Below are positions 48,308 to 58,937 of a DNA stretch of 58,937 nucleotides, piece by piece. The first letter of the stretch is position 1, and the number at the start of each line of letters is the position of its first letter. The position numbers and the translations under genes are program-made. A model generated the notes under the pieces. That model saw only the letters and a program-made list of their open reading frames with translations, was not told the DNA's origin and did no database searches. This DNA is from Circinella minor (Eukaryota; Mucoromycota; Mucoromycetes; Mucorales; Lichtheimiaceae): positions 1-58,937 of the forward strand of contig JAEPRB010000241.1 of NCBI GenBank assembly GCA_016758965.1, read 5' to 3'.

Positions 48308-51189
48308 ATGCCACCCAAAACTCAAAGTGAAAGTTCAAAAACAAAGAAAATCAGTGCATGTCAAGGTTTCTATTGAAAATTTACGCCATGATTTAAATCT
48401 TCCAGGTTTTCTTTTTTATTTTTATTTTTTATGCGCATGATTTCTTTATAGAAACAGCAGTCAGTACTAACGCATTTTTATCATTACCATTATAAAAATA
48501 GAATTTTGGATTAAAAATCCTTGGCAGGAATGGTGTATCCAAAATTATGATATTGAAGCAATCAAAATTAATCCTGGAGTTAGTCGTACTTCTGCTCATC
48601 AAAATCTTGCAGAGGATATTAAAACTATACTTAATGCATATAAAAATAAAAGTACAGGTCGTGGATATGAAAGAATAAAACAAATCAAGTCCGACCTAAA
48701 AAGTAGGTTTCTTTTTTGATAAATAAACTACACGTCTTTTTTCTTTATTTAAATTCAAGCCCACTTTTTCTGTTTATAGATATTCACAAAAATCGAACCA
48801 ATAATCATTTTTGGAGAGAACAAGCAGTTAAAGAATCTAAATTAGCTACCGAAAATGAAATTTTAGAGAAGAGAAAAGAAGTTGCTCGAGTATGTATATA
48901 ATCATAACCATGATCATAATTCCGCTTTATTTTTTATTTTTTTGCAGTTTGCTCAAATATTACATTTTTTAATTTTTTTATCAGAAAACTTATGAAGTGG
49001 CTACAATTAAAAATCTCGCTAAAGAGCTGGACAGTGTAAAAACCAAAAAGCGAAACCATGATGACCTTGACAAAGAACAGTTACAAGCTAAAACAAAAGA
49101 CCCACTTATGCATCATCAATATCAAGGAGCGAAGAAGAAGAAGAAGAAGATGATGATAATGATATATTAACAAATCTTTTGAATCAAGGCATCCAAGAAC
49201 AAGATGACAACGATGAAACTGATAACTCTGTAGAAGAAAATCAAGTCGGTACAGGTGCTCGTGATGTATGTGAAGTAGTTGATGATAATGGTGACATTGA
49301 TACTTTTGAAGCAAGGCAAGAGTTGTTTGCGTGGGCTTTTAATTTGGTAGGTTATTCAGTTTAAGTTTTTTTTTTTTACTTCTTCTCATAATGCTTGATT
49401 ACTCAATAACTCTTTTGATACGTGGTATATAATAGATTAACAAAGAACCACATGACAAAAATGACAAAATGATTGAACAGTTACGAAGAAAGACTAAAAC
49501 CAAAATTGATCATTTGAATTTATTGTCACTATGTTTACTTGATGGGTGGCCAATCAATGACAAGGTGCTCGAAAATTTATTACGGTAGATATTCATTTCC
49601 TTCTTGTAATGCTTATCACCCATTCTAAACTTCGAAATCCTAATATATGATACGGACAGTATTTCATTGTCAGGAATTATCGACCTTTCACACGATTGGA
49701 CTGCGACATACACTAAAAATATATTTCAAAAAAGTACTTGGAGTGAAATGAAAACGTTAACATCTCCTATTATCCAACTTGAGGATGGGTGTGATGAAGT
49801 GTTTGATACAACGGTCGCTGTAAGTGCAATTTTTTTTCGGAAGTAGAGATAGGGAGGGTAAGCAGTTATTGTGATTTATTAATGATGTCATAATCTATAG
49901 ATTCTAAAAGGAAAGTATGTTATTGAAGATGCTGTCAAGTACCTGAATAAAGAGCATCATGCTTTAATATACCTTACTGAAAAAAAATTAGTTGAAATGA
50001 AAAATGCTATTGATTCGCCCATTTTACAAATAATAGATATTCTTGAATCAATGTAAGTTTTCTTTTTTTAATTTTTTTCACTTTGATTCCTTTACTGTGA
50101 CAGTTACACTAATTCATAAACCTATTATATTTAGAATCAAGAATTGCTTGCACAGAGCAAAAGGGAATGAGAGTGAATTAGATTGTATGGAAGACTGCTA
50201 TTATACCATAATGAAGATCGTGTTCCGTGGTCCCCAATACAAGTTTCAGCTGTAAGTATCAAATCCGTCTAGGCTATATTATATATTGGATGATGAGGAT
50301 TATTTATCTGTAAACTTATTCTATATCATATAGAGGTGAGCAAGCATGTGTCAAATCTAAGGCTGTTAGAGAACGAAATGAAAAGGATTACTCTAAAGGT
50401 GGTGTCTTTAGTACTACGCACAACATTATGGGACGCAAAGTAGATTTACTTGTGTCATCACACGATCAAAATATTTCTAGTTGCGAATGGAAGGCAAATA
50501 ATGTTACTCCCAGTACAGTCAGAAAACAAGAATGTAAAAATGTACGAACCAACACCTGTATTTTAGAATCCTTATGGACGTTGCCATTCGATCCAGAGGA
50601 CTTTGATCCAAAATCATTTCATATCATGTATATGGATTGGGTGGGTAAGTACACGAAAAAAATATACGCGTGGAGATGTACTATTATTATTACAGTTATT
50701 ATTGATATTCACTCGCATACAACTATTTTTGTAATAATAGGCCATGATGGTGTTCTAAATATTATAAAAAAAGATGAGGATGTATTTGTAGTAAATAAAC
50801 TCGGGGATATGTTTATTCCAGTGACCATTTATGATATTAACGCAAAATTCAAAAAGTCAATTCAATTACTTTACACATGGAAGGTAAGTTTGACATATTC
50901 ATATATATTGGCAATGGTATGTGTTGAAATAGAAAGGGCTAGATTTACTAATATCACTTGTTTTTTATTTGTATATAGAATAACTTGGATGAAGTTATCA
51001 AATTACTCCCTGCTGCACAAGCTGAAAAGTTGAGACAAGAAAAAAAAAGCAAAAAGATCATTATTCGATCACCAGGAGAAACGTCCGCCGCTGATTTTTT
51101 TTACTCCCAAGAATAACCGTACGCATGCCGTATTTGATATTGAAGAAGAGGATGGTGGAAATTATAGTAATGATGATAACACTGGTTAA
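48308..51189 (+). pseudogene. Uncharacterised PD-(D/E)XK-motif protein gene, apparently frameshifted
   Basis: Exons inferred at 48308..48365, 48502..48702, 48780..48889, 48985..49346, 49436..49584, 49660..49819, 49901..50052, 50135..50251, 50334..50644, 50741..50883 and 50979..51116, coding for about 630 residues. The N-terminal part has FWIKNPWQEWC and a Lys/Glu-rich helix, then an acidic tract. The C-terminal half has VMGRKVDLLVSS-like and CEWKANNVTPS segments (here MGRKVDLLV, then 13 residues from Asp to E-W-K), followed by VRKQECKNVRTNTCILESLW. Asp...Glu-x-Lys is the catalytic layout of PD-(D/E)XK nucleases. All junction phases agree except within 48985..49346, which needs one extra base (A-rich run near 49095), and at the T8 run near 51095-51102, after which an acidic reading frame continues to 51189 in another phase. 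It is either a pseudogene or intact with homopolymer sequencing errors. Function unknown; similar families seem expanded in Mucorales (recollection). Confidence 0.6.
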
Positions 51190-52094
51190 TCAATCAAATA
51201 TTTTTTTATAATTATACTTTAAAACTTTACTTTATTTCAATGTGACTATCAGTTTTTATATGTAATATATCACTCTACTTTTCCCAGTCTGTCTTTCACT
51301 CATGATTCCCATAGTATAAGATTTCATAACTCACATATATTATTCAAAATCTTCCTCAGTTACTCAATCACTGTATATATAATATTTTATTAAAACAATT
51401 TGCTGGACCATTGTGCTTTTTACTCATAGCTTGGAAATCTACTTGGTTGTAGGGACAATTAGGAGAGAATTATATAAACTCTATTGATGGATCTTCGAGC
51501 TTTTTTTATGGGTGAAGTATTAGGTTTTTATTATCTAAAACAAAGCAATCGAGGACACGCTGATACTGCTTTTTGCTCTTGTCAATTCCAACTCCCTCGA
51601 AGATGAAAAACCTGCGAGGTGGGAAGGAAAAAAACCATAAAAAATTCTATCTACAACTTGGGACATCACAGTTCTATGGAGTAACATATGAAAATCAAAA
51701 GTTATGAAACAGGTTTTTATAAATTAGGGTAATGAGTAGCGAGAAAGAACTTTTAGCAAAAGCGGTTACATTTTTTTTCAAAGAGGGTGTTACAGTTTTC
51801 ATCAGAGCTGCTTATATATTTTAAACAATGTCTCATCCACAACATGTCATGCATATTTATTCATTTGATACTCTTAAATAAGTTTTGCACCAAAGTACCA
51901 ATTTTTTTTAAAAAAAGGACCTTGGCTACAAAGCAACAAAAGCCATTACATTTATTTTATTTAGATTATTTTATTTCGATATGTAGCAGTCTGTCGCTCT
52001 CCCAATAAATTATAAGTTTATGTTTATTAAAGATAAAAGTAAATGAACACATGCTGTTTTTAGCTTACTGCTTTCAATCAGTTCTTAAAGTGTG
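51190..52094. other. Spacer between the nuclease-like gene and the palindrome
   Basis: AT-rich, no gene supported. Because the window ends inside the right palindrome arm, the palindrome could extend leftward into this stretch; that cannot be judged here. Confidence 0.5.
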
Positions 52095-52340
52095 GCACCG
52101 AAAAACTGCTTGGTAGTAGAAAAAACGTGTAAGTGCCACAAAAGTAAATGTCGTAACAAAATTATGAAGAGAAAAAATAAGGTTGTAACCAAAATAAAAA
52201 TCACGTGGGGAGACAGAAACATAGTACTTGGTGTGTGTGATTTTTTATTACTCTGTTATAGTAAATAATTAAAAGAATAATAGTATGTAAAAGAACCACT
52301 TCTTCACTAAATTTGAATTTGTAGATGCTGTTGTTTGTGA

Positions 52341-53006
52341 GAATTGCTACAGACACACCAAAACATATTACATTAAATAATTTTGACTCTTACGGACACC
52401 CTATTTTTATAATTTTTCGGAGGGAAACAATAATCTGACATAATTACGTCGTCTACTGCCATCTATACACCACATCATGCACAGTTACTATAGTTATATA
52501 TCTTGAAAATGCTAATGAAACTGTTATCAGCAGTTAATTTTTTCAATAGCAGGTCAAAATTTCTCATCTTAGTTTCTCACTATATCGTTATGTACCCCAG
52601 CGGGGGATATAGTCCATATGAAGAAATAGCAAACAAGAAGTATATACTTTTAATGTTACAGGACCGGTTGGATAAGTGTCATTAGTATTGATAAAGCTGC
52701 TACCACAGTTTATGTGGGCCTTAAAAGTATGCATTAAATTCCTTGTTTGTCTTGTCATTATAAGGACCACAACTTTCACTTGTGCACATAATGATATAGT
52801 AGGGAGAAAAGATAAGAAATATTGACTGTTATTGTAAAAGGTTGAGCTGCTAATAATATAATTTCCATGAACATTTGTAAGTTATGTAACGATAATAACT
52901 GTATAGATAGTGTATAAATGGCTGAATACGATGCAATTATATCAGATTGTTGAGTAAGAGTCAAAATTATCTAATATAGTATGTTTTTGGGTGTCCGTAG
53001 CAATTC
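52341..53006. mobile_element. Inverted-repeat element nested in the left arm
   Basis: The ends are imperfect reverse complements: GAATTGCTACAGACACACC at 52341 pairs with GGGTGTCCGTAGCAATTC ending at 53006, followed inward by AATTTTGACTCTTAC and further matching blocks (TCTATAC...CAGTTA, ACTATATC.TTATGT). The paired part extends about 230-250 bases on each side. No transposase is present, so this is a MITE-like element or solo foldback. An identical copy is mirrored in the right arm. Confidence 0.65.
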
Positions 53007-53312
53007 CCATAAAGATTATGTCAATAATAATACGACCCCTAATACTAATATTAATACCGTTTAGTTAGTCTATAAATATAATCTTGATAATGTTATATAA
53101 CTATGTTAAAATATGAATATAACAGTGAGGGTAATAATAAACAAAGGTTGAATAATTCAGAGAATAAGAGATTGGTGGGGACGATTTTTGTCTTAGCTTG
53201 TGTTTAACCTTGATCACAAATTTCTAAAAAAAACTAGTCACGAGGTTGAAATATGGAAATCCCTGGTTCTTTCAACAACAAAGGCAATAAAGAACGCTAG
53301 TTGATGAATCCT

Positions 53313-53665
53313 GCCCTGCATCGCGAATCGTAATGGCTCCCGGTGAAAACTTCTGTGGTCCTGTGGGGCAATTTATTGTCACGTCGGACGTTCATGGAGT
53401 GGGAAGTATTACACTCGACTTGTTACTTTTTTTTTTAAAAAAAAAAAAAAAGCGGCGAGCTGGTATAATGCGCAAACTTACCTGGAGAATTTACTACACT
53501 ATACGCCCTGCATCGCGAATCGTAATGGCTCCCGGTGAGAACTTCTGTGGTCCTGTGGGGCGATTTATTGTCACGTCGGACGTTCATGGAGTGGGAAGTA
53601 TTACACTCGACTTGTTACTTTTTTTTTTAAAAAAAAAAGCGGCGAGCTGGTATAATGCGCAAAAG
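53313..53665 (+). repeat. Tandem duplication, 192-bp period
   Basis: Two copies begin with GCCCTGCATCGCGAATCGTA at 53313 and 53505 and end with GTATAATGCGCAA. They differ by a few substitutions and by the length of a T10-A(10-15) run. Composition is more GC-rich than the surroundings. The frame through it reads MAPGENFCGPVG..., of no recognised family. Mirrored in the right arm. Confidence 0.85.
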
Positions 53666-55409
53666 TGTAGTGAATTCTGTAGGAGTATATCTCAAAGGGA
53701 AGTTCTGGTTTTTCAATTCAATTTTAATGCAACAAGCTTTGTTTTTGTATTTGGTTTTGCTAATCATATTAATCATATTTATTTAATAGAAAACAAATCC
53801 TTTGCTGGAAGACATAGACTAGAACATCTGATTTTTATTAAATATATTGTTGTATTTTTCCACTACTTAATTTTCTACCAACATTCCTATATTGTTTGTT
53901 CCAAGTGTATTATCTGTGGCGCTCCTCTTGTTTATTATTATTATTATTTGTTCATCCTATAGAGGTATCGTACCAAAGGAATTTGCACAGCATTTTTCTG
54001 AGCTTTGAAGACTATCATTCTTTTGACAGCCGCCACTCATGTATTTATGTATTTATATACCGTACCTTGTGGCGAGTCTCGACGGGATAAAAAAATATAT
54101 ATGCTCATATATTCCATTGTTCTATTTATATTTTATCAAGTTTCTAATGAGGTTAAGACGGGGGGGGTTTGGGGGTGACTTGTAGATGTGTTTTTTTTGT
54201 GATTTTTGTGATTCTAAATAGAACCATGCCTTCTTGGGTGGCCATTTGTTGTTATGGCCCGAATTTTTCTTTGCTCCTCTGTATAAAACGATAATGATTG
54301 CTAGGGCAATAAATTCAATATGAAAAAGTTAAACCATTAAAGTCAACCTCACTTCATTTACTGTCATGCTCCTGGCGAGTTTTCAGGTTGACAAACAACA
54401 CCAATTTGGCTTGAAATAGCAACTCATATTAATGTACATTCATTCGTTACTATCAATGAACTACCCCTTGATGAAGAATAGCCTGTGTATCTTTTTTAAT
54501 CTTTTGGAGGCATTGGATCAAGTAGTGTAGAGCTGAGGTGAAAAGGGCCTGGCGCTTTGCCCCGGAGTGGGAAGTACTGTATGCGACAGCAAGCACAACT
54601 CCCTCGCTGCGATGCACTGACAACACTTGATGCAACAAGCAACTTTGGATTAGGTAAGTTTTACTTTTTTTTTCTACACTTTAGAATCTTACATTATCTT
54701 TCTAATATATTTATAACTTTCATGATTATTTAGTAACCAAAACAGTGGGTCACAAGTGGAACTAATACCTTTAAAAAATGAGCGGCAGCATGGGATATTA
54801 TGTAACTATGGAAGCTGGTAAACTTTTGTAAAATACCAATTAAAGTTATAACTACCATGTTACTACAGGTGGGGTGCTGTGGCTTTTCTATGTGACTAAA
54901 TGATCATGTAGGACTCGCAAACGAGTGGATATTTTTCTTGATTTGCAAGACAAGATGCTGACCAACCTCATCCAGGAACTGTTATGCAAACTAATATAAC
55001 CGGATTCGCCACTTTCAACAGCACTTTTAGTACGTATTCGATACTCTAAACAAAACTCGCTTGATGCTTACGTACACCTTTTTATTATTACTGATTTTTG
55101 TTTTTGGATCGGACCTTCGGCATTTACACTTGGTGTTACAAGTTAGGCAAAAAATATTACATTCCGTGCAAGAATTGAATATAACAAAAGCTAGTTGATA
55201 GAGATAAAATAAAATAAAATTTTTTTAATCTGAAAAATGAATTAATGTTGGTCTATGCGAACAAAATTTCAGCTACCAAAAAATTAAAATGACTATGATC
55301 CAAATTGAACATAGCGATATACTGGATTTTTCCAAATTATTTGCTCTGAACTAAATTAATTTTGCGCCAATAAGAAAAATTATTTTGCGTTGTCTGGGGA
55401 ATAATCTTG

Positions 55410-55624
55410 TGGTTTTGCGTTCCTGTTTTTGCGTTAAAATATTTACTTCCTTGGTGTTTATAACTTTATTTTTATTATTCTTTTTAAAGTGGCTCATATG
55501 GAACTTATTCATGAGAATTGTTGATGATAATTAGTTAATATCTTCCCTGCTGAGGCATTAGAGAATATTAAGTGCTTGGATGTAAATGCTTCAGCGCAAA
55601 AATTTAGGCGCAAAATTACTAACG
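55410..55624. other. 215-bp spacer of the giant inverted repeat
   Basis: Unique sequence between the arms. It contains TTTTGCG and CGCAAAA words near both edges (for example GGTTTTGCGTTCC and CAGCGCAAAAATT), which gives a weak further inverted symmetry. No gene. Confidence 0.85.
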
Positions 55625-57367
55625 CAAGATTATTCCCCAGACAACGCAAAATAATTTTTCTTATTGGCGCAAAATTAATTTAGTTCAGAGCAAATAATTT
55701 GGAAAAATCCAGTATATCGCTATGTTCAATTTGGATCATAGTCATTTTAATTTTTTGGTAGCTGAAATTTTGTTTGCATAGACCAACATTAATTCATTTT
55801 TCAGATTAAAAAAATTTTATTTTATTTTATCTCTATCAACTAGCTTTTGTTATATTCAATTCTTGCACGGAATGTAATATTTTTTGCCTAACTTGTAACA
55901 CCAAGTGTAAATGCCGAAGGTCCGATCCAAAAACAAAAATCAGTAATAATAAAAAGATGTACGTAAGCATCAAGCGAGTTTTGTTTAGAGTATCGAATAC
56001 GTACTAAAAGTGCTGTTGAAAGTGGCGAATCCGGTTATATTAGTTTGCATAACAGTTCCTGGATGAGGTTGGTCAGCATCTTGTCTTGCAAATCAAGAAA
56101 AATATCCACTCGTTTGCGAGTCCTACATGATCATTTAGTCACATAGAAAAGCCACAGCACCCCACCTGTAGTAACATGGTAGTTATAACTTTAATTGGTA
56201 TTTTACAAAAGTTTACCAGCTTCCATAGTTACATAATATCCCATGCTGCCGCTCATTTTTTAAAGGTATTAGTTCCACTTGTGACCCACTGTTTTGGTTA
56301 CTAAATAATCATGAAAGTTATAAATATATTAGAAAGATAATGTAAGATTCTAAAGTGTAGAAAAAAAAAGTAAAACTTACCTAATCCAAAGTTGCTTGTT
56401 GCATCAAGTGTTGTCAGTGCATCGCAGCGAGGGAGTTGTGCTTGCTGTCGCATACAGTACTTCCCACTCCGGGGCAAAGCGCCAGGCCCTTTTCACCTCA
56501 GCTCTACACTACTTGATCCAATGCCTCCAAAAGATTAAAAAAGATACACAGGCTATTCTTCATCAAGGGGTAGTTCATTGATAGTAACGAATGAATGTAC
56601 ATTAATATGAGTTGCTATTTCAAGCCAAATTGGTGTTGTTTGTCAACCTGAAAACTCGCCAGGAGCATGACAGTAAATGAAGTGAGGTTGACTTTAATGG
56701 TTTAACTTTTTCATATTGAATTTATTGCCCTAGCAATCATTATCGTTTTATACAGAGGAGCAAAGAAAAATTCGGGCCATAACAACAAATGGCCACCCAA
56801 GAAGGCATGGTTCTATTTAGAATCACAAAAATCACAAAAAAAACACATCTACAAGTCACCCCCAAACCCCCCCCGTCTTAACCTCATTAGAAACTTGATA
56901 AAATATAAATAGAACAATGGAATATATGAGCATATATATTTTTTTATCCCGTCGAGACTCGCCACAAGGTACGGTATATAAATACATAAATACATGAGTG
57001 GCGGCTGTCAAAAGAATGATAGTCTTCAAAGCTCAGAAAAATGCTGTGCAAATTCCTTTGGTACGATACCTCTATAGGATGAACAAATAATAATAATAAT
57101 AAACAAGAGGAGCGCCACAGATAATACACTTGGAACAAACAATATAGGAATGTTGGTAGAAAATTAAGTAGTGGAAAAATACAACAATATATTTAATAAA
57201 AATCAGATGTTCTAGTCTATGTCTTCCAGCAAAGGATTTGTTTTCTATTAAATAAATATGATTAATATGATTAGCAAAACCAAATACAAAAACAAAGCTT
57301 GTTGCATTAAATTGAATTGAAAAACCAGAACTTCCCTTTGAGATATACTCCTACAGAATTCACTACA

Positions 57368-57721
57368 CTTTTGCGCATTATACCAGCTCGCCGCTTTTTT
57401 TTTTAAAAAAAAAAGTAACAAGTCGAGTGTAATACTTCCCACTCCATGAACGTCCGACGTGACAATAAATCGCCCCACAGGACCACAGAAGTTCTCACCG
57501 GGAGCCATTACGATTCGCGATGCAGGGCGTATAGTGTAGTAAATTCTCCAGGTAAGTTTGCGCATTATACCAGCTCGCCGCTTTTTTTTTTTTTTAAAAA
57601 AAAAAGTAACAAGTCGAGTGTAATACTTCCCACTCCATGAACGTCCGACGTGACAATAAATTGCCCCACAGGACCACAGAAGTTTTCACCGGGAGCCATT
57701 ACGATTCGCGATGCAGGGCAG
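57368..57721 (-). repeat. Mirror copy of the 192-bp tandem duplication
   Basis: Reverse-complement copy of the 53313-53665 duplication, with A14 instead of A15 in the longer homopolymer. Confidence 0.85.
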
Positions 57722-58025
57722 GATTCATCAACTAGCGTTCTTTATTGCCTTTGTTGTTGAAAGAACCAGGGATTTCCATATTTCAACCTCGTGACTAGTT
57801 TTTTTTAGAAATTTGTGATCAAGGTTAAACACAAGCTAAGACAAAAATCGTCCCCACCAATCTCTTATTCTCTGAATTATTCAACCTTTGTTTATTATTA
57901 CCCTCACTGTTATATTCATATTTTAACATAGTTATATAACATTATCAAGATTATATTTATAGACTAACTAAACGGTATTAATATTAGTATTAGGGGTCGT
58001 ATTATTATTGACATAATCTTTATGG

Positions 58026-58691
58026 GAATTGCTACGGACACCCAAAAACATACTATATTAGATAATTTTGACTCTTACTCAACAATCTGATATAATTGCA
58101 TCGTATTCAGCCATTTATACACTATCTATACAGTTATTATCGTTACATAACTTACAAATGTTCATGGAAATTATATTATTAGCAGCTCAACCTTTTACAA
58201 TAACAGTCAATATTTCTTATCTTTTCTCCCTACTATATCATTATGTGCACAAGTGAAAGTTGTGGTCCTTATAATGACAAGACAAACAAGGAATTTAATG
58301 CATACTTTTAAGGCCCACATAAACTGTGGTAGCAGCTTTATCAATACTAATGACACTTATCCAACCGGTCCTGTAACATTAAAAGTATATACTTCTTGTT
58401 TGCTATTTCTTCATATGGACTATATCCCCCGCTGGGGTACATAACGATATAGTGAGAAACTAAGATGAGAAATTTTGACCTGCTATTGAAAAAATTAACT
58501 GCTGATAACAGTTTCATTAGCATTTTCAAGATATATAACTATAGTAACTGTGCATGATGTGGTGTATAGATGGCAGTAGACGACGTAATTATGTCAGATT
58601 ATTGTTTCCCTCCGAAAAATTATAAAAATAGGGTGTCCGTAAGAGTCAAAATTATTTAATGTAATATGTTTTGGTGTGTCTGTAGCAATTC
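58026..58691. mobile_element. Inverted-repeat element nested in the right arm
   Basis: Mirror of the 52341-53006 element at the position predicted by pairing (sum 111032), with the same ends GAATTGCTACGGACACCC and GTGTGTCTGTAGCAATTC. Confidence 0.65.
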
Positions 58692-58937
58692 TCACAAACA
58701 ACAGCATCTACAAATTCAAATTTAGTGAAGAAGTGGTTCTTTTACATACTATTATTCTTTTAATTATTTACTATAACAGAGTAATAAAAAATCACACACA
58801 CCAAGTACTATGTTTCTGTCTCCCCACGTGATTTTTATTTTGGTTACAACCTTATTTTTTCTCTTCATAATTTTGTTACGACATTTACTTTTGTGGCACT
58901 TACACGTTTTTTCTACTACCAAGCAGTTTTTCGGTGC

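Larger units (their letters stand above)
52095..55409 (+). repeat. Left arm of a giant inverted repeat
   Basis: This 3.3-kb stretch is the reverse complement of 55625-58937. Paired positions sum to 111032 in the outer part and 111034 in the inner part; the 2-base change comes from one extra A in an A run (A15 versus A14, near 53440) and one extra T (near 53724). Otherwise the stretches I compared are identical. No gene is recognised; small mirrored frames (such as 54453-54638, minus) are present in both arms only because of the duplication. Confidence 0.93.
55625..58937 (-). repeat. Right arm of the giant inverted repeat, cut by window end
   Basis: Reverse complement of 52095-55409. The window stops at 58937 while the match is still perfect, so the true arm may be longer. 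Confidence 0.93.

Noticed and set aside
53333..53962. 209-codon frame through the tandem duplication
   Set aside because: It translates the 192-bp repeat twice plus poly-Lys/Phe homopolymers, and the mirrored copy is frameshifted by one base, so it is unlikely to be under coding constraint.
54157..54176. G-rich run (GGGGGGGG..TTTGGGGG) as telomeric or quadruplex signal
   Set aside because: Only two G runs are present, not the four needed for a quadruplex, and there is no tandem telomere repeat such as TTAGGG anywhere in the window.
54453..54638. 61-codon frame present in both palindrome arms
   Set aside because: The apparent conservation is only the duplication of the arm; it has no independent evidence of coding.

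Overview
The window looks like an AT-rich fungal chromosome segment, most likely from an early-diverging filamentous fungus (Mucoromycota). Evidence: a complete Lys2-type alpha-aminoadipate reductase (the fungal lysine route); many short spliceosomal introns with GTAAGT/GTATGT-like donors and TATAG/TTAG-like acceptors; a mitochondrial complex I subunit, so this is not a Saccharomyces-type yeast; and long low-complexity A/T gaps. The phylum call is inference, not proof. The window opens with a run of over 100 A and ends inside a large palindrome, so it may be a whole contig with repeat-bounded ends.

Layout. 0.6-2.1 kb: arrestin-type ubiquitin-ligase adaptor (+). 3.1-4.5 kb: VAP/Scs2 ER-tether protein (-). 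6.4-7.7 kb: HTATIP2/Fmp52-like oxidoreductase (-). 8.2-9.4 kb: FCF1 PIN-domain ribosome-biogenesis factor (-). 10.5-12.2 kb: S-adenosylhomocysteine hydrolase (-). 12.2-18.2 kb: gene-poor, with a possible 60-residue membrane protein, a nested inverted-repeat element (MITE-like) and an 8-cysteine secreted protein. 18.2-22.8 kb: LYS2 (+). 23.1-23.9 kb: Mpv17/PMP22 protein (-). 24.2-25.3 kb: a head-to-head pair, an unrecognised 78-residue protein (-) and the NDUFB9-like complex I LYR subunit (+). 25.3-28.8 kb: empty. 28.8-29.3 kb: secreted protein made of three six-cysteine knottin-like modules (+). 30.4-31.5 kb: secreted Kre9/Knh1-like protein split by a ~78-residue Asp/Asn tract (-). 35.1-36.0 kb: two-finger C2H2 transcription factor (-). 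36.5-42.3 kb: 1678-residue kinesin-4-like motor (-). 42.3-48.3 kb: gene desert. 48.3-51.2 kb: multi-exon gene of unknown family with a PD-(D/E)XK-like motif and two apparent homopolymer frameshifts (+). 52.1-58.9 kb: a nearly perfect inverted repeat, two 3.3-kb arms around a 215-bp spacer, with nested smaller repeats.

Most recognised genes are housekeeping: lysine and methionine-cycle metabolism, ribosome assembly, mitochondria, membrane contact and trafficking, and microtubule transport. They form no operon-like unit. The least conventional content is the terminal palindrome, the adjacent nuclease-like gene, and three small or composite secreted proteins. Exon models were built by hand from splice signals and reading-frame continuity. 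All add up to whole codons except the nuclease-like gene. No tRNA, rRNA or CRISPR array was recognised.
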